DNA from: Acanthochlamys bracteata
Taxonomy: Eukaryota > Streptophyta > Magnoliopsida > Pandanales > Velloziaceae
NCBI GenBank assembly: GCA_019914995.1
Contig: CM034145.1
Span: 4,161,262-4,225,261, forward strand
Reading direction: 5' to 3'
Length of the DNA stretch: 64,000 bases
Positions 1 through 12,383 of the stretch are shown here, piece after piece. The notes beneath the pieces are model-generated. The model saw only the letters and a list, made by a program, of their open reading frames with translations. It was not told where the DNA came from and did not search any database. The position numbers and the translations under genes are program-made. Position 1 is the stretch's first letter, and each line of letters starts with the position of its first letter.

Positions 1-1006
1 TCGAGAAGAAACAACATGATGGCATATTCCAAATAAAATATGGTACTTAAAAATTAAAGTATGTTACTTAAAAGTTCGTCTCTCTCTGTGAAGCACCATA
101 ACCAAACTTTCAACCAGGTTTTGTTAAGTAAATTTTATTTTCACTATTCCCGGAATGAAAATTAAAAGAATGATTACTTTTAAATGAAAATTTAAGGAAT
201 GAAACCAGCTAAATCTTGATTAATTTTATGTACACGTTCATAATTGTTCAGAACTTGATATGTGATTATGTCTTTGTTAGTGACTCAAAAGTCAAACTAG
301 AACTTTCGGTAGATTTGAAGTTTGAGACTGTGAATTATTAAGTTCTGCAACTAAAAGAAAGAAAAAAGGAAACACCTTAATTAGTGTTTATTTTAAAATT
401 AAATTGTGCCTTTCCAGAATTTCTTCCAGTTTTTTGCCCAAAATTACAAGTTTTGGTCTGTTTCGGAATGGAAGTAACTATTTTGGGTTGAACTTCCAAT
501 TCTAAACCGAAATTGGGATGGCATGCAAAACGCGGCTCTGAAGGGATTCAAAATAGGCCGAATTTTTTGCATAGAAGGAATGGTAGCTGAAACTTTAACT
601 CATTATTATTAGAAGGATGGGAAGAATGGTTAAATATATTTTGGGAACTTAATTTGGATTGTGACTTTCAGACTTAAATGAATGAAAGGGATTGGTTGTT
701 TAAGGTGATATCATATTCCAATTTGTTCTATTGCTTTTACCCTTGAGTTGATGGACAACTTGTCTAAACATTTGAAGCTTGGTAAAAAGGTCCTAGTTAT
801 TACATCTCGATTGTTTTAGACCTTTAGATTCTTATTGTGTTCATTGTCTTTACTTTCCTCTGCTTTGGTTGTGAGCTTCCCTTGGAGCACTTTCATGATG
901 TGTTAGACTTACTGCATTCTTCTTCATAATTGTTTCCTTAAATTTATTAAAATTTATGAATCTTTGGGTATTGTCCAGTAATTATTAGTTTTTCCTATAC
1001 TTTTAG
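1..1006 (+). other. intron of the RsmG-type gene
   Basis: AT-rich sequence before the acceptor AG at 1005-1006. No exon, RNA gene or repeat was recognised here. It is assigned to the gene because the exon at 1007 begins inside a codon. Confidence 0.7.
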
Positions 1007-4000
1007 ATTGGAAAATCACTCTTTTGGAATCTATGCAAAAGCGATGTTCATTTCTGGAGCATGTCATTGACCTTACTGGTTTATCGAATGTCCAGATTAT
1101 CTGTGAACGAGCAGAGGTATACTTATTGGTCTTCATGAAGCCTATTTATATTCCACTTTCTAGGCTTTAGAAGTTATTAGAATTTGGTATACAGCAGAAT
1201 ATCTTAGGACGATTTAGTGATGAGGCTAAATAATTCTGACATGATGTGCATAGAATGTGATGACTTAAACAGTGCTGTTAGTATGTGCAACCCATTTTGT
1301 ATCTATGACGAGTTTATTGCAACAGATTTAAGAATATGAACTATAACTCCTTTTAGTTTTCTATGTTCTAATGATAAAGCTCTGGAAGAAATAGTACATT
1401 CCTATCTTGAAAAATTCATGGTTGGATCATGGTTACCTGTTTATTTCTTAAACAAAAGAAAATGTCTGAGTCTCACACTAGTTTAGTTGAGCCGTGAAGA
1501 GCATTCTTGTAAGCTTTGCATTAGAAATGTCGTTTCTGCTTTTATCAGATAATGATAGTATAAAGGACTTTGAACCTTTGTCCCATTTCCCAATATTCTT
1601 AAAAATTGGTCTTGCATGTATAATATACAATAACATAAGCACAATGGATGCAGCAGCACAGGAACTGCTTGGCTTTTATGTTGAATGAAGCAGCACAATA
1701 TTCTTCAAAATCAGCTATAGTTTCACTTGTCTTGTAGATGAGCTAAAGCAAGTGCAATAAAATTTGACTCATTACCATTAAGGTTCCTGCTTGATTAATT
1801 TCTTTGAAAGTATTTCTTGCAAAAAGCCTTGATAGAAGCTACAACACAGCTTTGGTGTGCAAGTTCCATCTACTGATAAAGTTAAAAGTTTGACTTTATA
1901 AATTATATCTTGTTGTTACCATTAAAATTTGATTTTATGTACGCACTTAGTCCTAGGTGTGGTAGTATGAAGTCTGCAGTCTTATTGATCTGCAAAAATC
2001 ATGTCTCTCGAAGCACTAGTCTCAACAGCTCAAGATGGCGCATGGATTAACCAACCCATGTTATAAATCTATGTCTATTTGCATTTTGGTCTTAACTGTA
2101 AAGTCTCTTAAAATTTCAACCTGCTGTTTTTAAAAGAAAATAGTTTTATTCTCCTCTCATTTCTTCTGTTTTTCCACTAATCTCCACTTTGTATGCATTC
2201 TTCATGAGTTTCATCATTATACACCTCTATAAGCAAAGATTGCTTGGTAATTTTCAACAGAAGTATAAATAAGAAACGTTTACATTGGGGTGCTATCTTG
2301 CAAGCGACATGCTTTATGATATCTTTTTGTCTATCTAAATGAGCAATTTTTGTAGCATGGTATACTTAATGATGGTGAACGGAGAAATTTCCCCTTGTCA
2401 TAAGATGTTTGTTATTTGAATTCTGTGCATCTTAATCATCTGGAATTATTTAAACTTATTTCTTAATTAATGATTATCTCTTCCTAATTATGTTGAAGTG
2501 AAATCATGTTATGGGGCAGACTGCAGGCCAAAGTACCAATTATCGGGAGAGATTTGATGTAGCAGTGGCAAGAGCAGTTGCTGAATTGAGAATTTTGGGT
2601 ATGTAAGGTATCGGTCCCAAAATTGTGATCAATTGCGAATAGACGTTGGAATTTAGAGTTCATTCATTATTGTAGCCTTGTTTAAATCAATTTCATCTTT
2701 CTTTACAGCTGAGTACTGTCTTCCTCTGGTTCGTGTTGGTGGCTTATTTTTGGCTGCAAAAGGACACAATCCGCAGGTAGTCTGCTACTTGATAATGTTT
2801 AACCTTTGTTGTAAATGTGTTAGCTTTGCATATATGAAAGGCTAGAAGCAGACACTAGAAAGTTGTTCTTGGGTGTTCAATTGTGGTGGGCTGATGGATT
2901 CTTCCAAACTAGCTATATAGTATATTTCAAGTGTTGCTCAAAAGGACATTGTGACTGAGCAAGATTTCTGATCAGATGCTCACAAGCAAAGTTATCTTAT
3001 CATATTCTCAGATAAGCTCAATTATCCTCCATGAGGCATACTAAACGAAGCTAGGAGAATAAGTTTAGCTGTTATCATGAAGCAAATTTTGCAAAGTTAA
3101 TATTCCACACAATAGATATTCTTATCGCCTTCTCAACAAATTGCAAGAGGGCTGACTGTAAAACTTACTAGGTAAACTCTTATTTAAATGATGTTATAAA
3201 AAAAAGAGTGGAGCTTTATCCTACTTTTTACTAACTTCAGATTCAGTGATCATAAAATCATGCGGAATAATTTGCTTGCTTGTTTTATACTTGTTTTCCA
3301 AGCTACTTGAATGGCTATTAATTTTAAGTTATAGTTAGTATATAAGCTGACTTGACTGGCATCTTGACAGGAAGAAGTTAGCAATGCAGAGAAAGCAGTA
3401 GATATGATGGGTGCTTCATTGTTGGAAGTATGCTCAGGTATAAAATCTTTGTTTAAAGGCAATGAAAGCTTTCCACATTTACCAATGTCTTAAAACCGGA
3501 GCTGACAGCAAACTGGATAGCTATTTGGGTCAAGGGTCAATTATTGGGATTTGGTTGGACTGGACTGGGAAGTTATAACCATAATACAAGGAATGCAATA
3601 GTATGTAAATGAAGAACACATACTTACAGGCATAGAACATATCTAGTAGTGAATCATTTTTAACATTGTTTGAACAAAACAGAAACATAATCTCAAACAC
3701 AAAGCTAGATGCGGACACCAAACTAGCTAGATCACATCAATGAATCAAACCAAATGTCAATTCAACTAACAACTTATGCTTGTAGCTTATTGGTAAATTA
3801 CATGTAGGGCATGTATCAGTTCTCTCCGAACTCAATTTTTTCACCAAAAAGTCATTCCAGACTGACTTCCAAATACAATCAAACACAATAACACATTTAC
3901 AAACTCACATTCAAATACAATCAAACACAAAAGTTTAAATCACTTCTCAAGCCCACTTCTTAAAGAACTCACTTTTAGGAACTCACTTCACTGCAACCAA

Positions 4001-7000
4001 ATGAGCCCACAGCTAATATCCTTGTCATCTAATGATGCTTATTGACATTTTGGCCATGTGGGCCCTGTAGCAAAGGCTTCCAAATTCCTCTTTTCAATAT
4101 TGTCACTAGCTTCAGTTTGAACTCCATAACTTGGAAGTTTGTTATTAAGTTCATAAATTAAAATATGCTTGTAATAATGCAAAATATTTACAATATGCCA
4201 AAAGATTTTACCCTTCTGATGCATTCAAACTTGACTCCTCTCATCCATTGCAAGCTCTTCTTCTGAAGAACTTTCCAAGTCATATCAAGCTGACCTTACA
4301 GCTCTCAACAACCCATAAATTTGTATTGTCTTGATTGTAATCTACTAAGACCTTTTTCTTAAGTTTAAGGCTAAAAGTAAACATAATCAAGTACAACAAA
4401 GCAAAATGAAAAAGAAAACATTATATTTCAAGTTTCAAATGTAACTGTATATGCAAGTTCTAAAGAAAAACTAGGTCATTGAGATTTTCATGCTCCAACC
4501 TATTTCTTTCATGTATGAACTCATTCAAGACTCTATCTGCATTCACATCAGGAAGAAGTTGTTTGTCTAAGGCCCATTCTGGTAAGAGTCGTTGCGAATC
4601 ATAATCTAAACCAGAATTTAAAATTCATAAGTTTCGGTCTTCAAACTTTCGGATTTTAATATTTTTCTGATTTTTAAATATTATAATTTATAAATTACCA
4701 AAAGGTTTTTAACTAAAATTTGTAATGAAAAGTTAGAATCAGCAGATTCAGGTTGAGCATAACATCTATTCTAGCTTCAGAGAGAATTTAAAATTTAGAA
4801 TTTGTTTCCAACAACTCAACCAAACCTGCAATTCATACTGAATCGGCAATTCGGAGAGTGATGGTTTTTTAACACCACTACCAAACATGCACTGAGAAGA
4901 TGTATGGCTAGCTTTGTTATTCAAAGAGCATCTCACCCAACATTTTCAACCAAATTCTACATATAAAACGCTGTGTATTGGTGAAATTAGAAGTAATAGT
5001 TCTGATTAAGCATAAAAGGACCCATCAATTAGGAAATGTAAGGAGAACTCTCGCCTAGCAAGCTGAGAGCTCGATTTTTTCGCACATTCTTGAAAGTATG
5101 TAGTCTTATCTAACAACCTTGTCATTACTTGTAAGTTTGTTCTCAATGATATCTAGGAGCCTCCTCATTACCTCTGGTGTTTACAACAAAAAGTTTATCA
5201 TTTTAGAAGGTCAGATTTAACTAGTACTCCAGAATATGGATATTCTAATTTAGCACTTATCCTATTTGTGTTAGTAATTTGAATATATGACTTATACAAT
5301 GCCTTAAAATTTGTGCATAGCCTTAATCCCTTTATGTGCTCTGTACATGCCTTCCTAAGCATAACCCAGTGCTAACTTCTCACTAGAATCTCTCAACTAT
5401 AATAAGGGCATGCGGCAATTTGAAAAAGTTGGGAAATACTATTGAGAATTTGGAGACATTTTTTACATCGGAATCTGCAATTTATATTGAATTAGATTTT
5501 GAGAAAAAAACAAGAAATGCTTCTGCTTGCAATCTTCCTATCTCAATCACCATCTTCTTCATTGTCGCCTATTTTCTTCCCCTAACTCCAAGAAATCCTA
5601 CCTTGGACACCATCTTTGCTACCTTCCATCACCCACAGCAATATTGATGGAAGCGGGGAAAGAACATTATTAGTGGTAAGTGGATAGCAGCAGCGGCCTG
5701 AGGATGATTATAGCAAGGGGGTGATAGTGGTGGTGAGGGAACATGATGGTGAAGTTAGCTGCATTGTTAGGAACAGCCTATTGGAAAAGTTTATTTCCCC
5801 TCACTTTTGACGAAGAAAAATGAAAACTCAGTGTTCCTTTATAAAAATTTCAATTTCATCAATTTCTTTGAGGACTAAACACTCCAAAAGTTTAACTCTT
5901 TCAAAGAGTTCTTCTTTTTCAAAAGTTTTTTGTTTGATTACTAACATTACCTAAGCGAATAAACGGAAACATATCCTCCTTGTGTTGTTTCACTTTAATG
6001 CAAATATTTGAAAATCTTTTTTTCATCTAATTGCTTCACTTACTCCATCTATCTTTATTTTGAACAACTTTTTCAAAACTTTGCTAGTAGCAAGAGTTTG
6101 TGAGTTGTGTTTGTGATCGTGTAAACACTTTAATGCAATAAAGTGATAGGAAGTCAACTCTGACCAGGACGAATTCTTTTAGTCTAGTCTTACTTCTTTC
6201 TTAACCAATTTAGAATTGAGTTATGGTTGTAAATAAAAATTGACACTTTAGATGCAAGGATCGGTAAGGTTTCACATGAGGCATTTCTCCATTATCCTTC
6301 ATTATAAAGGTAAGACGATGTGTAGCATAAGGTGAATAGCTAGTATTTGGATGTTAATCATAATGCAAACAGCCAACAAACTCATAATTTGATGCATTAT
6401 CGGTTACGATATAAACCATGATACTAGCTCCAAACATTTTAACCATCTCTGCGAATAGTTTACACAAAGTTATAGCATCGTCGCTATCTAAAGCGTCTAT
6501 AGAGTTGATAAGTGAAGTACATTTCCAGCAATATGTCAAAAAGTTCATCACTAAGCTCCATCGGTATATTTTGAACCAATTATAGTACAACTTGTTTCTT
6601 CCAAAATGCTGCAACTATCATCAATGATCAATTGAACTCGCTTCTTAGCTTCTCTCAGTGAAGTTGCTCTTAAAGTATGATAATGGAGCTCCTTTTAGCC
6701 ATAACCCATAGATGTAACTTGATTGATCATAGGATGAAACAATGGAGAATTCTAATGGTCAGAGAAATACAAACTTCATAAAACCACATTGCAATAAAGA
6801 TCTTGCCATCTTTCTAGACTCTGCAAACAAGTTCTAATAATCTGTTAATTTGGATTGCTAATGCCACCTCTAAGCCAACAACTTCTCTTTTTCCCCTGGA
6901 TATAGTTGGAAAGTTGAAATCTTGTGGATTTACTGTCGTCTCAGTTCGAGATTTTAGAAAGATTTTGTTTCAAATTTAGGAAAATGAAGATGTAGAGAGA

Positions 7001-7692
7001 GATTTTGATTTTTCTGAATGGAAAACCTAGATCCTTAATATGTAGTCGTTTAATATGACCTCGATTCGGACAGGTTCAAACGACTTAATTATCCCCTTTT
7101 TTTATTGATTCCAACTCCAAAAGGTTTTCAAATATAAAGATGGCCGGAATAGGCATTTACGTTTACAAAGTAAGAAGTAAATATTGAATTACATAGCCTC
7201 GCTTTTGATATACCAATGAACATTAATAATTACCATACTCTTGCTTCATAGTACTATTTTTCTTGATTCCACTTGGGATCTTATTTGGTACTAGAGACTT
7301 ATTCTGACCAAACTAAGTAACCACATTTATTTGATCAAGTTCTCCTTTGTTATGGGCGCAATTTCCAGCTTTCTTGATTTCTTTCTTGCACCACTGTTTA
7401 ACTACAAATGATTTATTTGACACTGTTAGATATGGATTTCTGATTATGTATATAATCAAAGATATTTCTCTTCTGAACCACATCGTGAAAATGTTCATAA
7501 AAAATTTTGCAATTTTCTTTGTTAAATTGGACTATTGCTTTAAAACATTGGCTGAGATCTATTTGTCAAAATTGGTCAGTGGAATCACAGAGTCATCTGG
7601 GACAACGAACTGCTGTTATTTGCCTGAAGAACCGTGCAACCCCAAAGAAATATCCACGTAATTTGGGTGTTCCCTCCAAGAATCCACTATGA
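1007..7692 (+). CDS. RsmG/GidB-type 16S rRNA (guanine-N7) methyltransferase, 3' part (5' exons lie before the window)
   Basis: I read five exons: 1007-1116, 2520-2598, 2709-2776, 3371-3437 and 7580-7692 (stop TGA 7690-7692). All have AG/GT borders and compatible phases, and they give 144 residues. The peptide contains LLESMQKRCSFLEHV, the GLSNVQ..C.RAE segment, YRERFDVAVARAVAELRILAEYCLPL, the VRVGGLFLAAKGHNP strand, and the C-terminal RTAVICLKN...TPKKYPRNLGVPSKNPL tail typical of RsmG. In bacteria this family methylates N7 of G527 of 16S rRNA using SAM; plant copies are expected in plastids, which is inferred here because the N-terminus with the transit peptide and the SAM-binding glycine loop lies upstream of position 1. 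The first exon starts in phase 2, so it continues an upstream exon. The last intron (3438-7579) is unusually long and carries transposon remnants. The family assignment is firm; localisation is not shown. Confidence 0.93.
3807..4008. mobile_element. Tourist-like MITE in RsmG intron 4
   Basis: About 200 bp bounded by GGGCATGTATCA on the left and the complement of GGGCTCATTTGG on the right. The interior has the short repeated 'aactcactt' and 'caaatacaatcaaacacaa' words seen in other members of the GGGCGTGTTTCAAA family in this window (for example 52676-52931). Target duplications are not clean. Confidence 0.5.
6354..6614 (-). pseudogene. hAT-superfamily transposase remnant (DUF659 region)
   Basis: On the minus strand an 86-residue open stretch contains YRWSLVMNFLTYCW, INSIDALDSDDAITLCKLF and VYIVTDNASNYEFVG. 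This is the order seen in the DUF659 region of plant hAT transposases (S-W-D..R...N.L, VDASD...KLF, VVTDNASNY.AAG). Nothing recognisable of the BED zinc finger or the C-terminal dimerisation domain was found nearby, so it is a fragment. It lies antisense inside RsmG intron 4 and probably explains much of that intron's length. The rest of 4.0-7.5 kb is AT-rich with no further recognisable coding sequence. Confidence 0.75.
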
Positions 7693-9389
7693 ACATGTGC
7701 TCTTTTATTGTGTGTAAGCCTCTTCTCTATATTTTTTGTAGATCTTGTCTCCATATGTAATTAACATTCTCGGTTTTGAAAGCTAAATCTATTAACTATT
7801 TGTTTCCTAATATGTACATATAGCAGAAGATCGATTTGGGACTGTGGAATGGGAATTTGAAAGCTATGAAAGTTGGATTGCTTGCTAGTTGTGATGAATT
7901 GTGGAGGGTCATCTTGTCTATTGATTAAATTTGAGATCATATTATTAGGCAAATCAGGGATGCTTTGGCAATACTGTGGTCTGTGGCATCTTAGGCATTT
8001 CTTTTTCTTTTTTTTTTTTCTCAGGAAAAGCAACGTGCAGTGCAAAAGTTATTTAATCTGTATGTTAGCATCAGCTAGTTCAAATTGCTGATGATCAGGA
8101 TGACGTTTATGAGCCCTGGTCTGCAATAGTTAATTTAATTGGCATGTTAGTATCAGCTAGTTCAAATTGCTGATGATGGGGATGACGTTTTATGAGCTCT
8201 GCTTCTGACCAGGGATAGTGTTCTCTATAATTTTTCGATGTATGAATGAGAACAGATGATAAAATATCAATGTGTAACCATCAGTTTATGTTCAAGTGCA
8301 GCTCAACTGCTACCAAATTTGTCACAGAAGAAGACTTCGAAAGAGGAGTGGAACAGGTATAAGGATGTTATTCGTTTTTAATTTTTCCTTCAAGTGTATG
8401 TAAGAACAATGTCCAGCTTTTATTAGCATCAACTGTTTCTAGAATAATTTGCCGTACTTTTTTTTTTTTTTTTGGTTTTACGCTTCTAGAATGAGTTGGA
8501 CATTGTTTCTTAAAGAATTTTGCTTCTGCTGACAGTAGACTAGAGCATTCTTAGCTGAATCACCAAATACATGTTTCAAATTTTCTTCTGTTCATGAGTA
8601 CGCATTTCGATGATGATGAATTAAATCCTCAAGAATATCCCTGGACATTGGCGTGCGCATAGCTTGTTCATAAATATTTATTTGCGTTATTAATTTATAT
8701 AGCAAGTGTTTGATTGATGTATCCTGTTAATTATCTTATTATCATCTCCACGTATAATATAACTATAAGTGATTTAGTCTACAGTTTTCAACTACGCGCC
8801 TATCTTGTTTCTCTTTCCTATCAATATTCAAGGTCTCGAAACGAAATCAAACAGATTACTTCGACGAAGAAGGATTTTATTGTTTTCTTCCCCCTCGGTT
8901 CTTTTCTTACTCGTTTAATTAAGTAAGCGGGGAAGGCGAGTTTTGCCAAGTAGTTTGAAATTTTGGTTTAAATTAAAAAAATTCAACTTTTTGTTGTCGT
9001 ATTATTCAACACAAGGGATTGAATAAGCATGAATAAGACCATGGACTCAAAGAGAACTTCCAAAACTCTTGTGTTCAAACTGTCGCCTAAAATATTACGG
9101 TGCTTGGGTTGAAATGTCCCTGCATCTTCACTCGTCAAAAATACGGTAGGTAAGGAAAGTTCAGACGAACAAAAAACCCTTGCTCTTCATTTTAAGGAAG
9201 AAAATATTAAGTATATATATATATATATACATGCTCAATAAAATACGTATATCCAAATAATGTGTAGCTATACAAACATATAATACAGTAAAAACATAAG
9301 AAAAGAATGACAATTATCCCCGGACTCTACAGAAAAAATCTCCAAACAAGAAACAAGCAAGCAATGCATGCAACAACAACTGCTACATT
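7693..9389. other. RsmG 3' UTR and intergenic region
   Basis: It contains the probable 3' UTR of the RsmG gene, a T-rich run near 8000-8020, a diverged tandem duplication (8051-8210), a T run at 8459-8475 and a (TA)n tract at about 9211-9229 close to the convergent metalloproteinase 3' end. A short open stretch at about 8302-8361 followed by GGTATAAG resembles an exon with donor, but I cannot assign it. Confidence 0.5.
8051..8210. repeat. diverged tandem duplication, period about 82 bp
   Basis: Copy 1 (8051-8124) and copy 2 (8133-8210) share 'atcagctagttcaaattgct' and then 'gatgacgttt', with a few substitutions and 1-bp indels. Confidence 0.8.
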
Positions 9390-10469
9390 CTAAAACAGCA
9401 ACAACCCTAGTAACACTAGTGCAGTAGTTGACAACTGGAATAATATCCCTACTGATCCACCAACTCCCCTTCCTTCTCCTACACCGTTCGTCTCTCTCGC
9501 GGTCGTCGGCGGTGCCTCGTAACCTGGGTTACTTCCATACAAGCTCTGTATTCCATCGACATCATCTTTGGTTAGCTCCACTTTCTTTGTTTGGGTCCTG
9601 ATTGTTGGATACATGATTGCTTCTTCTACGGAAGTGTGACCGAGACCGAGCAGGTGACCTATTTCATGTGTTACGACGGATTCCAAATCGATTGCAGTGT
9701 TTGAATTTGAGTCCGCAACGTCTCCGGTAGCTACCCAACTCTCTGCTGCGTCGAGATGGAATCTTCCGTCTGATGGAGAAAATGCGTGAGCGAGGGTGCC
9801 TAGAACTCCGTCGAACGGTTCTCCATCTCCGTGGTCACCAGAGAAGAATCCGATCCTTATGTCAGCATCCCCGATAGAGTCTGTCTCTGTGAAGGATAGG
9901 GTTGTAGCTTCTGCCCAGCGAGAGAAGGAGCGAGAGAAAACTTCACGGAGGGTTGAGATGTTAATAGAAACTGCAGCTGTAGAGGCGAAGGTATAGGTGA
10001 GAACGCGCTTCGTCGGATCCCATGTAGGTCTTCCAGGGAAATACGTATATAGATTCCGGCCATGTTTGTGAGCTGCTGACATCGTTGATGATCCGTTGAT
10101 AATATCGGGGACTCCACAACGTGGAGAGGAGATTTGGTTAAGTGTCGTATTATCGAGTAGTCCCGTAGGAGGTAGCCGGAAGTTATCTTGATAAGTGCGG
10201 ATAGCGGTTTGAAGCGATTCGTCGAAGGCGTCAGAAAAGTTTAAGAAGTTCGATGGGAGGTAGCCGAACTGGTGAAAGTATTGTTTTAAAGATGGTAAGC
10301 CAGGGTTGTGGTCACCAGGCATGCATGTGGAAAGGTTCATGAAAGCTTGCCATGGGTTGATGAACGGTTCTGGCGGCATACGGAAGGCATAAACTAGAGG
10401 TGTTAATAGTGCTGCTGCTGCTGCTACGGCGACGATGGTGGCGGAGGGGAAGGAACTTGCTGTCTTCAT
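9390..10469 (-). CDS. matrix metalloproteinase (matrixin, M10A), secreted and probably GPI-anchored
   Basis: An intronless 359-codon gene. Residues 1-28 form a hydrophobic signal peptide. The propeptide has a peptidoglycan-binding-like fold (about 57-112) and the cysteine switch PRCGVPD at 116-122 (Cys118), which keeps the zymogen latent. The catalytic domain carries the zinc site HEIGHLLGLGH at 268-278 (His268, His272, His278, base Glu269) and the Met-turn AIMYP (Met286). Structural metal-site segments are GDGEPFDGVLGTLAHAF and DGRFHLDAAE. There is no hemopexin domain, as in plant MMPs. The C-terminus (about 341-359) is hydrophobic after a Gly/Ser-rich stretch, the expected GPI-attachment signal. 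Several N-x-S/T sites suggest glycosylation. It resembles Arabidopsis At2-, At3- and At5-MMP. The physiological substrate cannot be read from the sequence. The start is the first ATG after a TATA box about 85 bp upstream. Confidence 0.96.
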   Translation of the reverse strand: MKTASSFPSATIVAVAAAAALLTPLVYAFRMPPEPFINPWQAFMNLSTCMPGDHNPGLPSLKQYFHQFGYLPSNFLNFSDAFDESLQTAIRTYQDNFRLPPTGLLDNTTLNQISSPRCGVPDIINGSSTMSAAHKHGRNLYTYFPGRPTWDPTKRVLTYTFASTAAVSINISTLREVFSRSFSRWAEATTLSFTETDSIGDADIRIGFFSGDHGDGEPFDGVLGTLAHAFSPSDGRFHLDAAESWVATGDVADSNSNTAIDLESVVTHEIGHLLGLGHTSVEEAIMYPTIRTQTKKVELTKDDVDGIQSLYGSNPGYEAPPTTARETNGVGEGRGVGGSVGILFQLSTTALVLLGLLLF

Positions 10470-10553
10470 GCATGCAGTGTCTGTTCTGTAAAGAGGGGAA
10501 TAGGAAAAGATGGATTTATTGGTTATTTTCTGTTCGATTGGTTAGTGAAGAAG

Positions 10554-10559
10554 TTTATA
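10554..10559 (-). promoter_or_regulatory. candidate TATA box of the metalloproteinase gene
   Basis: TATAAA on the minus strand, about 85 bp before the ATG at 10469, followed by pyrimidine-rich leader sequence. Confidence 0.5.
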
Positions 10560-10599
10560 GCCAACAAAAAAAAAAGATGGAAGGAGGGAAGAAGGTTTC

Positions 10600-11896
10600 A
10601 AAGAACATAGGTTATAAAAGTTCAGTAGCTGACCTTAATTGGTTTGGTCCAAGCAATATATGAGAAAAATCTTTTAGAAGTTTGAAAAAATAACTTCGTT
10701 GAAGTCGAATCTTAAAATGCCAAAACACAGAAATTACATATTCATTTGAGTTGAGAATTTAATAAGATGCGAAGGAATTTCTAACTAAGGAACATATGGT
10801 CGTTAAAGGTACAAACCTCCTAACTATGATTATGAAATAAAACCTACGAATGAATTCTATGAAAAGAATCTAATATTATTTTTGCCGAAATTTAATAGAA
10901 AGGTTTAGCAATTACGATATTAGATAGTATCGTTGGTAATAATGAAACTCTTAAATAATTAATATTTTATATGCGTTCAGTTTATCAAAATTATGTATGT
11001 CTTCGTATGATAAAAAGACTGTATTCTTTTAACATAAAGTGAATTATTAAAGTGAATTTAATAATTACTATAAATAGTGCTATTATAAGTGAATTTAATT
11101 TTTGTTTTTTAATAGAAAGAAGCAAGTTGAAAGTAATTTTTTATATTATTTTGTATAGCCGAAAGTAAATTCGTAGTAAAAATTAATTATAAGAGTACAA
11201 AAATACACCCTAAATTAATCTTAAGGTATTAGAGTTATATTTATAATGCAGGAAAGTTTAACCAGCTACACCTTTATGACCAAGACTTGAAGACCAAAAT
11301 TACGCAAACCAAATTTGCTTTAATTTTTTTGATTAAATCCTAAACATCCATATGTTTTGATAGCGATGTATTAGGAAATGAAGTTTTTTTTCTAAAAGCT
11401 TGCTATAAAAAATGTTTATTAATAAAAATATCATACTATTATAAAAAAGTTTTATACTTTTAGTGATTACTTAGAAAACTCGTAGTAAATTTGGTTATTA
11501 AAGTTTGCACTCAATTTGATCACCCGGTATGCAAAACAACTTTCTTAGTATTATTTTATAGCATTATTTAAATCAAGCATTTCTTTAGTTAGCAATTCAT
11601 TCTTTTCTTTATATTCACAAATACAATTTTTCATATTTTTGTTCATATTTTTCATCATTTATTTATTTAGTAGATATAGAGTTCATCAAAAAAATTTTGA
11701 AAATTTTCATTTGAATCATAAAATTCAGAAGAGCTTTATCTCACGATTGGATTGTTCATGATCTGCCATAAAATAGAAGTTGACTTTATCGGACTGATCA
11801 GACTATGTTTGGATTTACAAAAGTAACGATGTAGTAGATACGTAGCTGGATGCTCCTTGTGTCTTTATACTTAATTCTTTTATAAAATACCTCTAT
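10600..11896. other. AT-rich intergenic, nothing recognised
   Basis: Very AT-rich sequence upstream of the metalloproteinase promoter. No open frame, RNA gene or clear terminal inverted repeat was seen. Confidence 0.5.
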
Positions 11897-12383
11897 GCAA
11901 AGTTGTCAAAATCGGAATCTTAAGTACGATTGTTTCGCTTGAGCATGATCGTAAAATCGAAATCTTAAAATAAAATCGTAAAATTTTACATACCGATAAA
12001 TTTTATTCAATACCATTAAAGATATTTTATAATAGTTTTTCTAATATTTTTTTTAAAAAAAATTTAAATTCTTTTAAATTTTATAAAAAAATTCTCTAAA
12101 TTTTATAGAAATTTTCTCAAAATTATATTTTTTTCATAAAATTTTTAAAATTTTATAGAAAACTCTATAAAAAACTCTTTCAAATATAGTTAATTACAAA
12201 ATTTTCCTTAAAATTAAGATCGTAAAAAGATCGAGATCTTACCCATTTTAAGATTTAAATCGAGATCTAAGTGTGATTTTATTAAAAAAGGATTTTATTT
12301 GAGATCGAAATCGTTTGGGTCGTAAGATTTTAAGATTTAAATTAGGACTTTGAGATTTAAATCAGGATTTTGATAACATTGCC
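11897..12383. mobile_element. non-autonomous inverted-repeat element (MITE), about 490 bp
   Basis: The left end reads GCAAAGTTGTCAAAATCGG. The complement of the right end reads GGCAATGTTATCAAAATCC. Subterminal words such as 'gatcgtaa', 'gagatctta' and 'gatttaaat' recur in both orientations. No coding capacity. The superfamily is not decided because no clean target duplication was found. Confidence 0.6.

Noticed and set aside
5420-5647. 75-codon frame in RsmG intron 4
   Set aside because: No homology or codon pattern recognised; intronic, AT-rich.
7347-7661. 104-codon plus-strand frame overlapping the last RsmG exon
   Set aside because: It runs through the intron and reads the exon in the wrong frame; the exon's own frame (7580-7692) encodes the conserved RsmG tail.
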